64,000 nucleotides of DNA, from NCBI GenBank assembly GCA_963714145.1, contig OY970235.1, positions 930,001-994,000 of the forward strand. The letters are read 5' to 3'. The notes beneath the pieces are model-generated. The model had not been told where the DNA came from. It ran no database searches and saw only the letters and a program-made list of their open reading frames with translations. The stretch comes from JBBWZH01 sp035544115. Lineage in GTDB: Bacteria; Actinomycetota; Actinomycetes; Mycobacteriales; CADCTP01. Both the position numbers and the translations under genes were made by a program. Shown piece by piece: positions 8,135 to 16,946 of this stretch. The stretch's first letter is position 1, and every line of letters begins with the position of its first letter.

Positions 8135-9447
8135 GCCAGCGTGCGGCGGCTGGCCGCCCCGGCGGCGCCGCCGGGCAGCCGGGTAACGGTGCCGGCAAGC
8201 CGGCCGGCCGGGCCGGCCAGCCGAGTGACGGTGCCGGCAAGCCGGCCGGCCGGGCCGGCCAGCCGGGTGCCGGCGCTGGCGGGTTGCCCGGCCGGGCTGG
8301 ACAGCCGGGTGCCGGCGCTGGCGAGTTGGCCGGCCGGGCCGGCGAGCCGGCTGGCGGGGCCGTGAAGGTTGTGGCGCTGGGTGGGGGGCACGGGCTGGCG
8401 GCCACGCTGGCGGCGCTGCGGCAGTTCTGCCCGCAGGTCACCGCGGTGGTCACGGTCGCCGACGACGGCGGCTCGTCCGGCCGGATCCGGCGCGAACTGG
8501 GCGCGCTGCCGCCGGGCGACCTGCGGATGGCGCTGACCGCGCTGGCCCAGGACGGTCCGGCCGGCCCGGTCTGGGCCGGGTTGCTACCGCACCGGTTCGG
8601 TGGGTCCGGGGCGCTGGCGGGCCACCCGGTGGGCAACCTGATGATCACCGGGCTGGCCGAGGTGCTGGGCGACCCGGTGGCCGCGCTGGACCAGGTGGCC
8701 CGGCTGGTCGGCGCGGTCGGCCGGGTGCTGCCGATGAGCACGATCCCGCTGGAGATCGCGGCGGAGGTGGTCGGCATCGACCGCGACGACCCGGACCGGG
8801 TGCGCCGGATCCGCGGCCAGGTCGCGGTCGCGACCACGCCGGGCCGGGTGGTGTCGGTCTCGCTGATGCCGAAGGCGCCGCCGGCCTGCCCGGAGGCGGT
8901 GGCGGCGATCCGGGCGGCGGACGCGGTGGTGCTGGGCCCGGGCTCGTGGTTCACCAGCGTGCTGCCGCACGTGCTGGTACCCGACCTGCTGGCCGCGCTG
9001 GTCCAGACCACGGCACGGCGTATTGTCGCGCTGAACCTGGCGCCGCAGCCGGGGGAGACCGACGGCTTTTCACCGGAGCAGCACTTGGACGTGCTCTGCG
9101 CGCATGCGCCGGGCCTGCAGGTGGACGCGGTGGTCGCGGACACCGACGCGGTCGTGGACACCCGTGGTCTGATGTCCGCGGTCGCCGCGCTCGGCGCCGA
9201 GCTGGTGCTCGCACCGGTGGCGGCCGGGGACGGCACGCCGCGGCACGACCCGGAACGGTTGGCCGTCGCGTTCCGGCAGGCGTTCGCGGCTGGCGGGGCG
9301 GCCGCTGGCCGGGCGGCGGCTGGCGGGCCGGCGGCCAGTGGCCCGCCGGCGGGCTCGGCGGCGGGTGGCAAGCCGGCCGGCAGCGGGTCGGGTACCGGCG
9401 GAGACGGGGATGCGGGGGAAGGCGGGGTGGCGAGCGGATGGCGATGA
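8131..9447 (+). CDS. yvcK: YvcK/CofD-like gluconeogenesis factor with repeat extension
   Basis: The core begins VKVVALGGGHGLAATLAAL, then VADDGGSSGRIRRELGALPPGD, GHPVGNLMITGL and LGPGSWFTSVLPHVLV, all typical of YvcK, a UDP-sugar-binding protein needed for growth on gluconeogenic carbon and for envelope homeostasis. Two starts are possible: GTG 8131, overlapping the rapZ stop (438 aa), or GTG 8362 at the conserved core (361 aa). The extra 77 residues are four 14-residue repeats (GQPGNGAGKPAGRA type). The C-terminus also carries about 60 Ala/Gly-rich residues. Its end overlaps whiA by 10 bases. Confidence 0.93.
   Translation: MSQRAAAGRPGGAAGQPGNGAGKPAGRAGQPSDGAGKPAGRAGQPGAGAGGLPGRAGQPGAGAGELAGRAGEPAGGAVKVVALGGGHGLAATLAALRQFCPQVTAVVTVADDGGSSGRIRRELGALPPGDLRMALTALAQDGPAGPVWAGLLPHRFGGSGALAGHPVGNLMITGLAEVLGDPVAALDQVARLVGAVGRVLPMSTIPLEIAAEVVGIDRDDPDRVRRIRGQVAVATTPGRVVSVSLMPKAPPACPEAVAAIRAADAVVLGPGSWFTSVLPHVLVPDLLAALVQTTARRIVALNLAPQPGETDGFSPEQHLDVLCAHAPGLQVDAVVADTDAVVDTRGLMSAVAALGAELVLAPVAAGDGTPRHDPERLAVAFRQAFAAGGAAAGRAAAGGPAASGPPAGSAAGGKPAGSGSGTGGDGDAGEGGVASGWR
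8170..8337 (+). repeat. 42-bp tandem repeat, four copies, at the 5' end of yvcK
   Basis: Four consecutive 42-base units, in frame with yvcK, each encode G-[QE]-P-x3-AG-x2-[AP]-GRA. The first two units are nearly identical and the last two are diverged copies. Confidence 0.8.
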
Positions 9448-10418
9448 CCGGCGCGGTAAAGGACGAGCTGAGCCGGCTGGCGGTGACCAAGACGTGTTGC
9501 CGGCGGTCGGAGATCTCGTCGTTGCTGCGGTTCGCCGGCGGCCTGCACATCGTCGCGGGCCGGGTCGTGGTCGAGGCCGAGTTGGACACCGGGTCGGTGG
9601 CCCGCCGGCTGCGCCGGGACATCGCCGAGATCTACGGCCACGCCAGCGAGGTGCAGGTGCTGGCCGGCGGCGGGCTGCGCCGGGGGAACCGGTACATCGT
9701 CCGGGTGGTGAAGGACGGCGAGGGGCTGGCCCGGCAGACCGGGCTGCTCGACCAGCGCGGCCGGCCGGTCCGCGGGCTGCCGCCGCAGGTGGTGTCCGGC
9801 GGCGTGTGCGACGCGGAGGCGGCCTGGCGCGGGGCGTTCCTGGCGCATGGCTCGCTCACCGAGCCGGGCCGGTCGTCCTCGCTGGAGATCACCTGCCCGG
9901 GCCCGGAGGCGGCGCTGGCCCTGGTCGGGGCGGCCCGCCGGATGGGCGTCTCGGCCAAGGCCCGCGAGGTCCGCGGGGTCGACCGGGTGGTGGTCCGGGA
10001 CGGTGACGCGATCGGCGCGCTGCTGACCCGGCTCGGCGCGCACGAGAGCGTGCTGGCCTGGGAGGAACGCCGGATGCGCCGCGAGGTGCGGGCCACCGCG
10101 AACCGGCTGGCCAACTTCGACGACGCGAACCTGCGCCGGTCCGCCCGGGCCGCGGTGGCCGCCGGCGCCCGGGTCTACCGGGCGCTGGAGATCCTCGGCG
10201 AGCACGCCCCCGACCACCTGGTCGAGGCCGGCCGGCTGCGGCTGGAGCACAAGCAGGCCTCGCTGGAGGAGCTCGGCCAGCTGGCCGACCCGCCGATGAC
10301 CAAGGACGCGGTGGCCGGCCGGATCCGCCGGCTGCTCGCGCTCGCCGACAAGCGGGCCGCCGACCTCGGCATCCCGGACACCGAGGCCAGCGTGACCGCG
10401 GAGATGCTCGCCCCCTGA
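9438..10418 (+). CDS. whiA: WhiA sporulation transcription regulator
   Basis: 326 residues. The N-terminal half has the LAGLIDADG-like fold of WhiA (VKDELSRL, SEISSLLRFAGGLHI, WRGAFLAHGSL, SSSLEITCPGPEAALAL). The C-terminal DNA-binding part includes RATANRLANFDDANLRRS and ALEILGEHAPDHLVEAGRLR followed by LEELGQLADPPMTKDAVAGRI. WhiA works with WhiB to activate sporulation-septation genes in Streptomyces. ATG 9438 and ATG 9444 are both possible; the gene overlaps yvcK, indicating translational coupling. Confidence 0.97.
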   Translation: MAMTGAVKDELSRLAVTKTCCRRSEISSLLRFAGGLHIVAGRVVVEAELDTGSVARRLRRDIAEIYGHASEVQVLAGGGLRRGNRYIVRVVKDGEGLARQTGLLDQRGRPVRGLPPQVVSGGVCDAEAAWRGAFLAHGSLTEPGRSSSLEITCPGPEAALALVGAARRMGVSAKAREVRGVDRVVVRDGDAIGALLTRLGAHESVLAWEERRMRREVRATANRLANFDDANLRRSARAAVAAGARVYRALEILGEHAPDHLVEAGRLRLEHKQASLEELGQLADPPMTKDAVAGRIRRLLALADKRAADLGIPDTEASVTAEMLAP

Positions 10419-10490
10419 GCTGATCCGGCCCGATGTTCGGCTACTGCGGGGTACCGGTTAGGGTCGGGTCGGCAATGACGCCGTCATATC

Positions 10491-10548
10491 CGGGCGCCCC
10501 CGGGCGCCCGCAGTCGCCCGCGCGAAGCGGGCACCAGCCCTTGAGGAG
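10491..10548 (+). promoter_or_regulatory. gap leader with two hairpins and Shine-Dalgarno
   Basis: Between whiA and gap the leader contains a duplicated, self-complementary GGGCGCCC (10492-10499 and 10502-10509), then a 6-bp stem GCCCGC/GCGGGC (10516-10521 and 10527-10532). GAGGAG at 10543-10548 is the ribosome-binding site. The hairpins could end whiA transcription or stabilise the gap message. Confidence 0.45.
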
Positions 10549-10554
10549 TACGTG

Positions 10555-11565
10555 GTGACCACTCGGGTCGGCGTGAACGGCTTCGGTCGTATCGGCCGCA
10601 ACTTCTGGCGCGCCCTGGATGCGCTGGACCACGACGTCGAGATCGTCGCGGTCAACGACCTGACCGACAATGCCACCCTGGCGCACCTGCTGAAGTACGA
10701 CAGCGTGTCCGGGCCGCTGGGGCAGGACGTGACCTACGACGGCGATTCGATCGTCGCCGCCGGGCAGAAGATCCGGGCGCTGGCCGAGCGCGACCCGGCC
10801 AAGCTGCCGTGGGGCGACCTCGGCGTCGACGTCGTGATCGAGTCGACCGGCCGGTTCACCGACGCCGAGAGCGCCGGGCAGCACCTGACCGCGGGCGCCA
10901 AGAAGGTGATCATCTCCGCGCCGGCCAAGGGCGAGGACATCACGATCGTGATGGGCGTGAACGACGGCAGCTACGACCCGGCCGCGCACTCGATCATCAG
11001 CAACGCGTCCTGCACCACGAACTGCGTGGCGCCGATGGCGAAGGTGCTGCACGAGGCCTTCGGCATCACCCGGGGCCTGATGACCACGATCCACGCGTAC
11101 ACGAACGACCAGGTCATCCTCGACTTCCCGCACAAGGACCTGCGCCGGGCCCGGGCCGCCGCGCTGAACATCATCCCGACCACCACCGGCGCGGCGAAGG
11201 CCACCGCGCTGGTGCTGCCCGAGCTGAAGGGCAAGCTGGACGGGTACTCGCTGCGGGTGCCGGTGCCGGACGGCTCGATCATCGACCTGACCGTCGACCT
11301 GGGCCGGGACGTGACCAAAGCCGACGTGAACGAGGCGTTCCAGGCGGCCGCGGACGGCCCGCTGAAGGGCTACCTCACCTACACCGAAGACCAGATCGTC
11401 TCCTCCGACATCGTCGGCTCGCCCGCGTCCTGCATCATCGACGGCTCGCTGACGATGGTGATCGGCGGCGCGCAGGTCAAGACCTTCGGCTGGTACGACA
11501 ACGAGTGGGGCTACTCGAACCGGCTCGCCGACCTGACCGCGCTGGTCGGCTCCCGGCTCGGCTAG
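10555..11565 (+). CDS. gap: glyceraldehyde-3-phosphate dehydrogenase, type I
   Basis: 336 residues. It oxidises glyceraldehyde-3-phosphate to 1,3-bisphosphoglycerate with NAD+. The Rossmann motif VGVNGFGRIGRNF is at the N-terminus, the catalytic Cys sits in SNASCTTNCVAP (about residue 155), and WYDNEWGYSNRL is near the C-terminus. GTG codons occur at 10552 and 10555; the second has better spacing to GAGGAG, so it is preferred. gap, pgk and tpiA lie close together in pathway order, the usual glycolytic operon. Confidence 0.97.
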   Translation: MTTRVGVNGFGRIGRNFWRALDALDHDVEIVAVNDLTDNATLAHLLKYDSVSGPLGQDVTYDGDSIVAAGQKIRALAERDPAKLPWGDLGVDVVIESTGRFTDAESAGQHLTAGAKKVIISAPAKGEDITIVMGVNDGSYDPAAHSIISNASCTTNCVAPMAKVLHEAFGITRGLMTTIHAYTNDQVILDFPHKDLRRARAAALNIIPTTTGAAKATALVLPELKGKLDGYSLRVPVPDGSIIDLTVDLGRDVTKADVNEAFQAAADGPLKGYLTYTEDQIVSSDIVGSPASCIIDGSLTMVIGGAQVKTFGWYDNEWGYSNRLADLTALVGSRLG

Positions 11566-11582
11566 GCATCCGGCAACCGACG

Positions 11583-12797
11583 GTGCAGACCCTCGAAGAC
11601 CTACTCAAGCACGGGGTGGCGGGCCGGCGGGTGCTGGTCCGGTCCGACCTGAACGTCCCGCTGGACCAGTCGAAGCCGGAGTCGCCGGCGATCACCGACC
11701 ATGGCCGGATCGTGGCCTCGGCGCCGGCGCTGGCGGCGCTCGCCGACGCCGGGGCCCGGGTGCTGGTGTGCGCGCACCTGGGCCGGCCCAAGGGGATCCG
11801 GGACCCGCGCTACTCGCTGCGCCCGGTCGCGGCGCGGCTCGGCGAGGTACTGGGTCGCGAGGTTCGCACCGCCCACGACGTGGCCGGCGAGAGCGCCCAG
11901 ATGACCGCGGCGGCGCTGATCGACGGCGACGTGGCGGTGCTGGAGAACGTCCGGTTCGAGCCGGGCGAGACCAGCAAGGACGATGCCGAGCGGGGCGCCT
12001 TCGCCGACCGGCTGGCCGCGCTCGCCGACGTGTACGTGGACGACGCGTTCGGCGCGGTGCACCGCCGGCACGCCAGCGTGTACGACGTGGCGCAGCGGCT
12101 GCCGCACTACGCCGGCCCGCTGGTGCTGCGCGAGCTGTCCGTGCTGCGGCAGCTCACCGGCGGCGACGGCACCCCGGTCGAGCGGCCGTACGTGGTGGTG
12201 CTGGGCGGCAGCAAGGTCTCGGACAAGCTCGGCGTGATCGAGGCGCTGCTGCCGACCGTCGACCGGCTGCTGGTCGGCGGCGGGATGTGCTTCACGTTCC
12301 TGGCCGCGCAGGGCTACGGCGTCGGAGGCTCGCTGCTGGAGTCCGACCGGGTCGACGACTGCCGCCGGCTGCTGGCCGAGCACGGCGACAAGATCGTGCT
12401 GCCGACCGACGTGGTGGTGGCCGCCGAGATCATCGACGACGCCAAGACCGAGATCGTCCCGGTGGACCGGATGCCCGCCGACCAGAAGGGCCTGGACATC
12501 GGCCCGGCCACGGTGAAGGCGTTCGCCGCCTCGGTGGCCGACGCCCGGACGGTGTTCTGGAACGGCCCGATGGGCGTGTTCGAGGTGGCCCCGTTCGCGG
12601 CCGGCACGCTCGGGGTGGCCGAGGCGATCGCCGGTTGCCCCGGGTTCACCGTGGTCGGCGGCGGCGACTCGGCCGCCGCGGTCCGCACCCTCGGCCTGGA
12701 CGAGGCCGCGTTCACCCACATCTCCACCGGCGGCGGTGCCTCGCTGGAGTTCCTCGAGGGGCGCACGCTGCCCGGCATCGCGGTTCTGGAGACCTGA
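11583..12797 (+). CDS. pgk: phosphoglycerate kinase
   Basis: 404 residues, full length. It transfers phosphate from 1,3-bisphosphoglycerate to ADP. Visible motifs are RVLVRSDLNVPL with ITDHGRI (substrate binding), CAHLGRPKG, ENVRFEPGETSKDD, VDDAFGAVHRRHAS, VVLGGSKVSDKLGVI and the C-terminal VFWNGPMGVFE plus GGGDSAAAV nucleotide loop. GTG at 11583 lies 17 bases after gap; tpiA starts one base after the pgk stop. Confidence 0.97.
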   Translation: MQTLEDLLKHGVAGRRVLVRSDLNVPLDQSKPESPAITDHGRIVASAPALAALADAGARVLVCAHLGRPKGIRDPRYSLRPVAARLGEVLGREVRTAHDVAGESAQMTAAALIDGDVAVLENVRFEPGETSKDDAERGAFADRLAALADVYVDDAFGAVHRRHASVYDVAQRLPHYAGPLVLRELSVLRQLTGGDGTPVERPYVVVLGGSKVSDKLGVIEALLPTVDRLLVGGGMCFTFLAAQGYGVGGSLLESDRVDDCRRLLAEHGDKIVLPTDVVVAAEIIDDAKTEIVPVDRMPADQKGLDIGPATVKAFAASVADARTVFWNGPMGVFEVAPFAAGTLGVAEAIAGCPGFTVVGGGDSAAAVRTLGLDEAAFTHISTGGGASLEFLEGRTLPGIAVLET

Positions 12798-12798
12798 C

Positions 12799-13605
12799 GT
12801 GGCCGCCCGCCGCCCGCTGATCGCGGGCAACTGGAAGATGAACCTCAACCACCTCGAGGCGATCGCGCTGGTGCAGAAGATCGCGTTCAGCCTCAAGGAG
12901 CCGGAGCTGCAGGCGGTCGAGGTGGTCGTGCTGCCGCCGTTCATCTCGCTGCGCAGCGTGCAGACCCTGGTGGACGGCGACAAGCTGCTGATCGGCTACG
13001 GCGCGCAGGATCTCTCCCCGCACGCGGCCGGCGCGTACACCGGGGACGTGAGCGGGTCGATGCTGGCCAAGCTCGGCTGCGGCTACGTGGTGGTCGGCCA
13101 CTCCGAGCGGCGGCAGTACCACGGTGAGGACGACGCTGTGGTGAACGCCAAGGTACGGGCCGCGTTCGCGCACGAGCTGACCCCGATCCTGTGCATCGGG
13201 GAGGGCCTGGACGTCCGCCGCGAGGGCACCCATGTCGCGCACTGCCTGAGCCAGCTGGACGGCGCGCTGGCCAAGGTGCCGGCCGAGCAGGCGAAGAACA
13301 TCGTGATCGCGTACGAGCCGGTCTGGGCGATCGGCACCGGCGAGGTGGCCACCCCGGAGAACGCCCAGGAGGTGTGCGCCGAGATCCGCACCCGGCTGGC
13401 CGACCTGTACTCCGGCGACCTGGCCGACGCCGTCCGCATCCTCTACGGCGGCTCGGTCAAGGCCAACAACACCGAGCCGATCGCCGCCCAGCCGGACGTG
13501 GACGGGGCCCTGGTCGGCGGGGCCAGCCTGGACGGCGACGAGTTCGCCCGGATCTGCCGGGTCGCGTACGCCAGCGTCGGGGTCAAGGGGGCCCGCAGCC
13601 GATGA
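12799..13605 (+). CDS. tpiA: triosephosphate isomerase
   Basis: 268 residues. It interconverts dihydroxyacetone phosphate and glyceraldehyde-3-phosphate. The substrate Lys is in GNWKMN, the catalytic His in VVVGHSERRQ, the catalytic Glu in AYEPVWAIGTG, and the phosphate-binding loop in ILYGGSVKANN and VGGASLDG. The GTG start lies directly behind pgk. The stop overlaps the following lipoprotein gene (ATGA). Confidence 0.97.
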   Translation: MAARRPLIAGNWKMNLNHLEAIALVQKIAFSLKEPELQAVEVVVLPPFISLRSVQTLVDGDKLLIGYGAQDLSPHAAGAYTGDVSGSMLAKLGCGYVVVGHSERRQYHGEDDAVVNAKVRAAFAHELTPILCIGEGLDVRREGTHVAHCLSQLDGALAKVPAEQAKNIVIAYEPVWAIGTGEVATPENAQEVCAEIRTRLADLYSGDLADAVRILYGGSVKANNTEPIAAQPDVDGALVGGASLDGDEFARICRVAYASVGVKGARSR

Positions 13606-15371
13606 CGGCACCCCGCTTCGGGGGACGTCGCGGGGGACGGCGGCTGGCCGGCGCGGTCGCGGCGCTGGCCGTGGCCGGGCTGCTGGCCGGGTGCGACCGG
13701 TCCGGGGCGCCGCAGCCGGCGGCGGTGCGCGGCCTCGACTCGGGCTCGACCCAGCCGCGGGCCACCTCGGCCGCTCCCGGCGGCACGCTGAAGCTGGTCA
13801 CCGGCGCGGTGGACAGCCTCGACCCGGCCCGGTCGTACGCACCCGGGGTGTGGAACGTGATGCGGCTCTACACCCGGCAGCTGGTCACCTACGCGACCAG
13901 GCCGGACGACCCGGGCGCCCGGGTGGTGCCGGACCTGGCCACCGGCCTCGGCAAGACCACCGACGGCGGCCGCACCTGGACCTACCAGCTGCGGCCCGGG
14001 CTGCGCTGGGACGACGGCAAGCCGGTCACCACGCCGGACCTGAAGTACGGCATCGAGCGGCTGTTCGCCTCGGACGTGCTGCCCGGCGGCCCGACCTGGC
14101 TGGTCACCCTGCTGGACGACCGCGCCGCCCCGTACGACGGGCCGTACCGCGACCGCACCCCGGGGCATCTGGGGCTGCGCAGCATCACCACCCCGGACCC
14201 CCGCACGATCGTGTTCAAGCTGGTCCGCCCGTTCGCCGACTGGGACAAGGTGCTGGCGCTGCCCGGCGGCACCCCGGTGCCGGCGGCCCGCGACCGGGGC
14301 GCCGGGTACGCCGCGCACCCGGCCTCGCTCGGCCCGTACACGGTGGCCGGGCCGGACTCGCACGGCGTGCTGCTGTTCACCCGGAACAGGTTCTGGAGCA
14401 AGGAGGTGGACCCGGTCCGGGACGCCCTGCCGGACCGGATCGAGCTGGCCACCGGCCTGGTCCCGGCCGAGCGGGACCGCCGGGTGCTGGCCGGCCAGGC
14501 CGACGCGGACGTGTCCGGCAGCGGACTGCAGCCGGCCGCGGCGGCGCAGGTGCTGGCCGACCCGGCGCTGACCGCCCGGGCCGACGACCCGACCACCGGG
14601 ACGCTGCGGATGCTGGCGATGCCGGCCTCGGTGCCGCCGTTCGACAACGTGCACTGCCGCAAGGCGGTCCAGTACGCGCTGGACAAGGCGGCGGTGAAGG
14701 ACGCGGTCGGCGGCTCGGCCGCGGCGGCGCTGGCCACCACGCTCTGGCCGCGCGGGCTGCCGGGCTACCCGGCGATCACGCCGTACCCGGGCGGCGAGGG
14801 GAACCGGGGCGACCAGCCCACCGCCCGGGCGGAGCTGACCAGGTGCGGCAAGCCCACCGGTTTCGCGGCGAACCTGGCGGTGGTGGCGGACGGCCGCGGC
14901 CCGGTGGTGGCGGACGCGGCGGCCCGGTCACTGGCCGCTGTCGGGATCCGGGTCACGGTCAAGAAGTACCCGCGCAACCAGTTCCTGTCCGTGGTGGCCG
15001 GGGCGCCGGCGGTGGTCCGGTCGGACCAGTTGGGGCTCATCCTGGCCGACTGGAGCGCCGACTTCCCGTCCCCGCACGCCTTCCTGGTGCCGCTGGCGGA
15101 CAGCCGCAGCATCCGGCCGAGCGGGAACACGAACCTGGCCGAGCTCGGCGGCGCCGAGCTGGAGCAGGCGGTCGACGACGCCACCGCCACCCTCGACCCG
15201 GTCGCCCAGACCACCGCCTGGCAGACGGTGGAGACGCTGGTGATGCGGTCGGCCGCGTACGCACCGCTGATCGAGGACCGGGCCCTACTGCTGGCCAGCC
15301 CGCGGCTGCGCAATGTATACGTGCATCCCGTTTACCACGGATACGACGTCGCATCCCTCGGCGTCAGCTGA
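13602..15371 (+). CDS. ABC transporter substrate-binding lipoprotein, family 5 (peptide/nickel type)
   Basis: 589 residues. An Arg-rich signal peptide ends in lipobox LLAGC (Cys31), predicting a membrane-anchored extracytoplasmic lipoprotein. The mature part fits oligopeptide/nickel-binding proteins: GGTLKLVTGAVDSLDPARSY, WTYQLRPGLRWDDGKPVTTPDLKYGIER and HCRKAVQYALDKAAV. Family members capture peptides, nickel or glycosides for an ABC permease, but no permease or ATPase gene is next to it. It is translationally coupled to tpiA, an unexpected partner. Confidence 0.88.
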   Translation: MTAPRFGGRRGGRRLAGAVAALAVAGLLAGCDRSGAPQPAAVRGLDSGSTQPRATSAAPGGTLKLVTGAVDSLDPARSYAPGVWNVMRLYTRQLVTYATRPDDPGARVVPDLATGLGKTTDGGRTWTYQLRPGLRWDDGKPVTTPDLKYGIERLFASDVLPGGPTWLVTLLDDRAAPYDGPYRDRTPGHLGLRSITTPDPRTIVFKLVRPFADWDKVLALPGGTPVPAARDRGAGYAAHPASLGPYTVAGPDSHGVLLFTRNRFWSKEVDPVRDALPDRIELATGLVPAERDRRVLAGQADADVSGSGLQPAAAAQVLADPALTARADDPTTGTLRMLAMPASVPPFDNVHCRKAVQYALDKAAVKDAVGGSAAAALATTLWPRGLPGYPAITPYPGGEGNRGDQPTARAELTRCGKPTGFAANLAVVADGRGPVVADAAARSLAAVGIRVTVKKYPRNQFLSVVAGAPAVVRSDQLGLILADWSADFPSPHAFLVPLADSRSIRPSGNTNLAELGGAELEQAVDDATATLDPVAQTTAWQTVETLVMRSAAYAPLIEDRALLLASPRLRNVYVHPVYHGYDVASLGVS

Positions 15372-15427
15372 GTGACCCGGCACGGTAACCTAGACCGTCC
15401 CGTTCGAGGAGAGGCCGCCGATCAACT

Positions 15428-15661
15428 ATGGTCATGTTCCTGTCCATCGTGCTCATGATCGCGAGCGCGATCCTGATCGTCCTGATCCTGCTGCACCGCG
15501 GCAAGGGTGGTGGCCTGTCGTCTCTGTTCGGCGGCTCGGTGTCGTCCTCGCTGTCCGGTTCCTCCGTGGTGGAGAAGAACCTGGACCGGCTGACGATCTT
15601 CACCGGCCTGGTCTGGGCCGTCTGCATCGTCGGTCTCGGCCTGTTGCTCAAGGCTGGTTGA
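15428..15661 (+). CDS. secG: preprotein translocase subunit SecG
   Basis: 77 residues with two membrane segments (FLSIVLMIASAILIVLILL and LTIFTGLVWAVCIVGLGLLL) separated by the conserved loop HRGKGGGLSSLFGG. SecG assists SecYE in protein export. Position between tpiA and rbpA is conserved in actinobacteria. A hairpin terminator follows 17 bases after the stop. Confidence 0.95.
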   Translation: MVMFLSIVLMIASAILIVLILLHRGKGGGLSSLFGGSVSSSLSGSSVVEKNLDRLTIFTGLVWAVCIVGLGLLLKAG

Positions 15662-15678
15662 GATTCGGTTGAGGTGAG

Positions 15679-15704
15679 CCGGCGGATCCTGTCAGATCCG
15701 CCGG
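15679..15704 (+). terminator. hairpin after secG
   Basis: A perfect 10-bp stem (CCGGCGGATC with GATCCGCCGG) and 6-base loop sit just downstream of secG. A TAGAAT hexamer at 15715-15720 just beyond it is a candidate -10 for rbpA. Confidence 0.7.
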
Positions 15705-15818
15705 AAAGAGGACGTAGAATTTTCCGGTCACGAGCGGTCAGCGGCTCCGCACGCCGGCCCTCGGTGGCCCACGGGGCATACCCACATCGGGCCGAAGCGG
15801 TCGAGGAGAGCAGGCACA

Positions 15819-16160
15819 GTGGCTGGTGGCAGCGCCATCCGGGGTAGCAGAGTCGGCGCCGGGCCGATGGGAGAGGCCGAGCGGGGCGAGTCGGTGCCAC
15901 GTCGGCGCATCTCGTTCTGGTGTGCCAACGGGCACGAGACGTGCCCGTCATTCGCCGAAGAGGCGGCGATCCCAGACCACTGGGATTGCCCGCGGTGCGG
16001 CCTGCCGGCCGGCCGGGAGCGGGAGATGCCGCCCGCCCCGCCGCGCAACGAGCCGTACAAGACCCACCTCGCGTACGTCCGCGAGCGCCGCTCCGACGCC
16101 GACGGCGACGCCATCCTCGAAGAAGCCCTGGCCAAACTCCGCGCCCTCCGCGGCGAGTAA
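15819..16160 (+). CDS. rbpA: RNA polymerase-binding protein RbpA
   Basis: 113 residues. RbpA is an actinobacterial protein that binds the principal sigma factor and stabilises the open complex. The N-terminal tail AGGSAIRGSRVGAGP, the zinc-binding core with CANGHETCPSF and WDCPRCGLPAG, and the C-terminal sigma-interaction helix KTHLAYVRERRSDADGDAIL are all present. Start is GTG behind GAGGAG (15804-15809). Confidence 0.96.
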   Translation: MAGGSAIRGSRVGAGPMGEAERGESVPRRRISFWCANGHETCPSFAEEAAIPDHWDCPRCGLPAGREREMPPAPPRNEPYKTHLAYVRERRSDADGDAILEEALAKLRALRGE

Positions 16161-16214
16161 CCCCGGCGCTTCTGCTCGTCCGGCTGCCCTGTCACGGTCG
16201 CGTATGCTGGGCCG

Positions 16215-16451
16215 GTGAGCGTCACCGTGGAGCTGCCGGACGAGCTGGCCACACAGATTTCCGTGGCGGCGGCGGCTCGTGGCATGACGCTGGAAGAGCT
16301 GGCGGTTGAGGTGCTGGCTTCCCGTTACTCGCACCCCCCGACGATCAGCTTCATAGGTATCGGTGCTTCGGGCGGCCAACAGCCGTCCGCCCGAGACCAT
16401 CGGCAGATCATCCGGGACGCCTTCCGTGACCGGCCTACCCGCGACGTCTGA
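16215..16451 (+). CDS. VapB-like antitoxin
   Basis: 78 residues. The start SVTVELPDELATQISVAAAARG, followed by TLEELAVEVLASRY, has the strand-helix-helix pattern of small DNA-binding antitoxins. The tail FIGIGASGGQQPSARDHRQII resembles antitoxins that pair with PIN toxins of the kind encoded next door. That toxin is on the opposite strand and converges with this gene, two bases apart, instead of following it in an operon. Start is GTG. Confidence 0.7.
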   Translation: MSVTVELPDELATQISVAAAARGMTLEELAVEVLASRYSHPPTISFIGIGASGGQQPSARDHRQIIRDAFRDRPTRDV

Positions 16452-16453
16452 CG

Positions 16454-16867
16454 CTAGCCAGGGATGATCCGCAGCGCCGCGCAGTGCCGTGGCCGCACCA
16501 CCCGGAAATCCCGCTGATTCAGAGTTGCGACCGTTTCGGTGCCGAGCCGTTCCGCCGCCGCGATCACACTGGCATCGACCGCGCCCAACCCAAGGTCCGC
16601 ATACTGCTCGACAAGTTCGGCAATGCGTGACCAGCCGGCGGCGTCGACATCGAGTGGGGTGAGTTCGCCGCCGGCGATTGATCGCAGGAACGCCGCCTCG
16701 GCGCGCGCGCCGAGGCGGCTCTCGACAAGCCAGCTGGTTTCAACAACGACCGGAACCGGCACTGCCAACGCACCGGCATGGCTGAGCAGGACTTGGCTAC
16801 TCGCCTGATGATCTCGGTCGTCTCGGTCGGCGGCGGCGAAGAGCACGTTGGTATCAACCACGATCAC
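16454..16867 (-). CDS. PIN-domain ribonuclease toxin (VapC-like)
   Basis: 137 residues. The acidic active-site pattern is present: MIVVDTNVLFAAADRDD (Asp5), ETSWLVE in the middle and GAVDASVIAAAE near residue 96, ending with LNQRDFRVV. VapC toxins cleave tRNA or rRNA when free of antitoxin. Start is GTG at 16867. The probable antitoxin gene lies tail to tail with it, so co-translation, normal for VapBC, is impossible here. Confidence 0.85.
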   Translation of the reverse strand: MIVVDTNVLFAAADRDDRDHQASSQVLLSHAGALAVPVPVVVETSWLVESRLGARAEAAFLRSIAGGELTPLDVDAAGWSRIAELVEQYADLGLGAVDASVIAAAERLGTETVATLNQRDFRVVRPRHCAALRIIPG

Positions 16868-16946
16868 CTGGTGACCCCCGCTTGCCTTTCATGTCGCATG
16901 CCCTTGTATCGGCCGTGCCGCACTCTAACCGTGGGCCGATGAGCGG

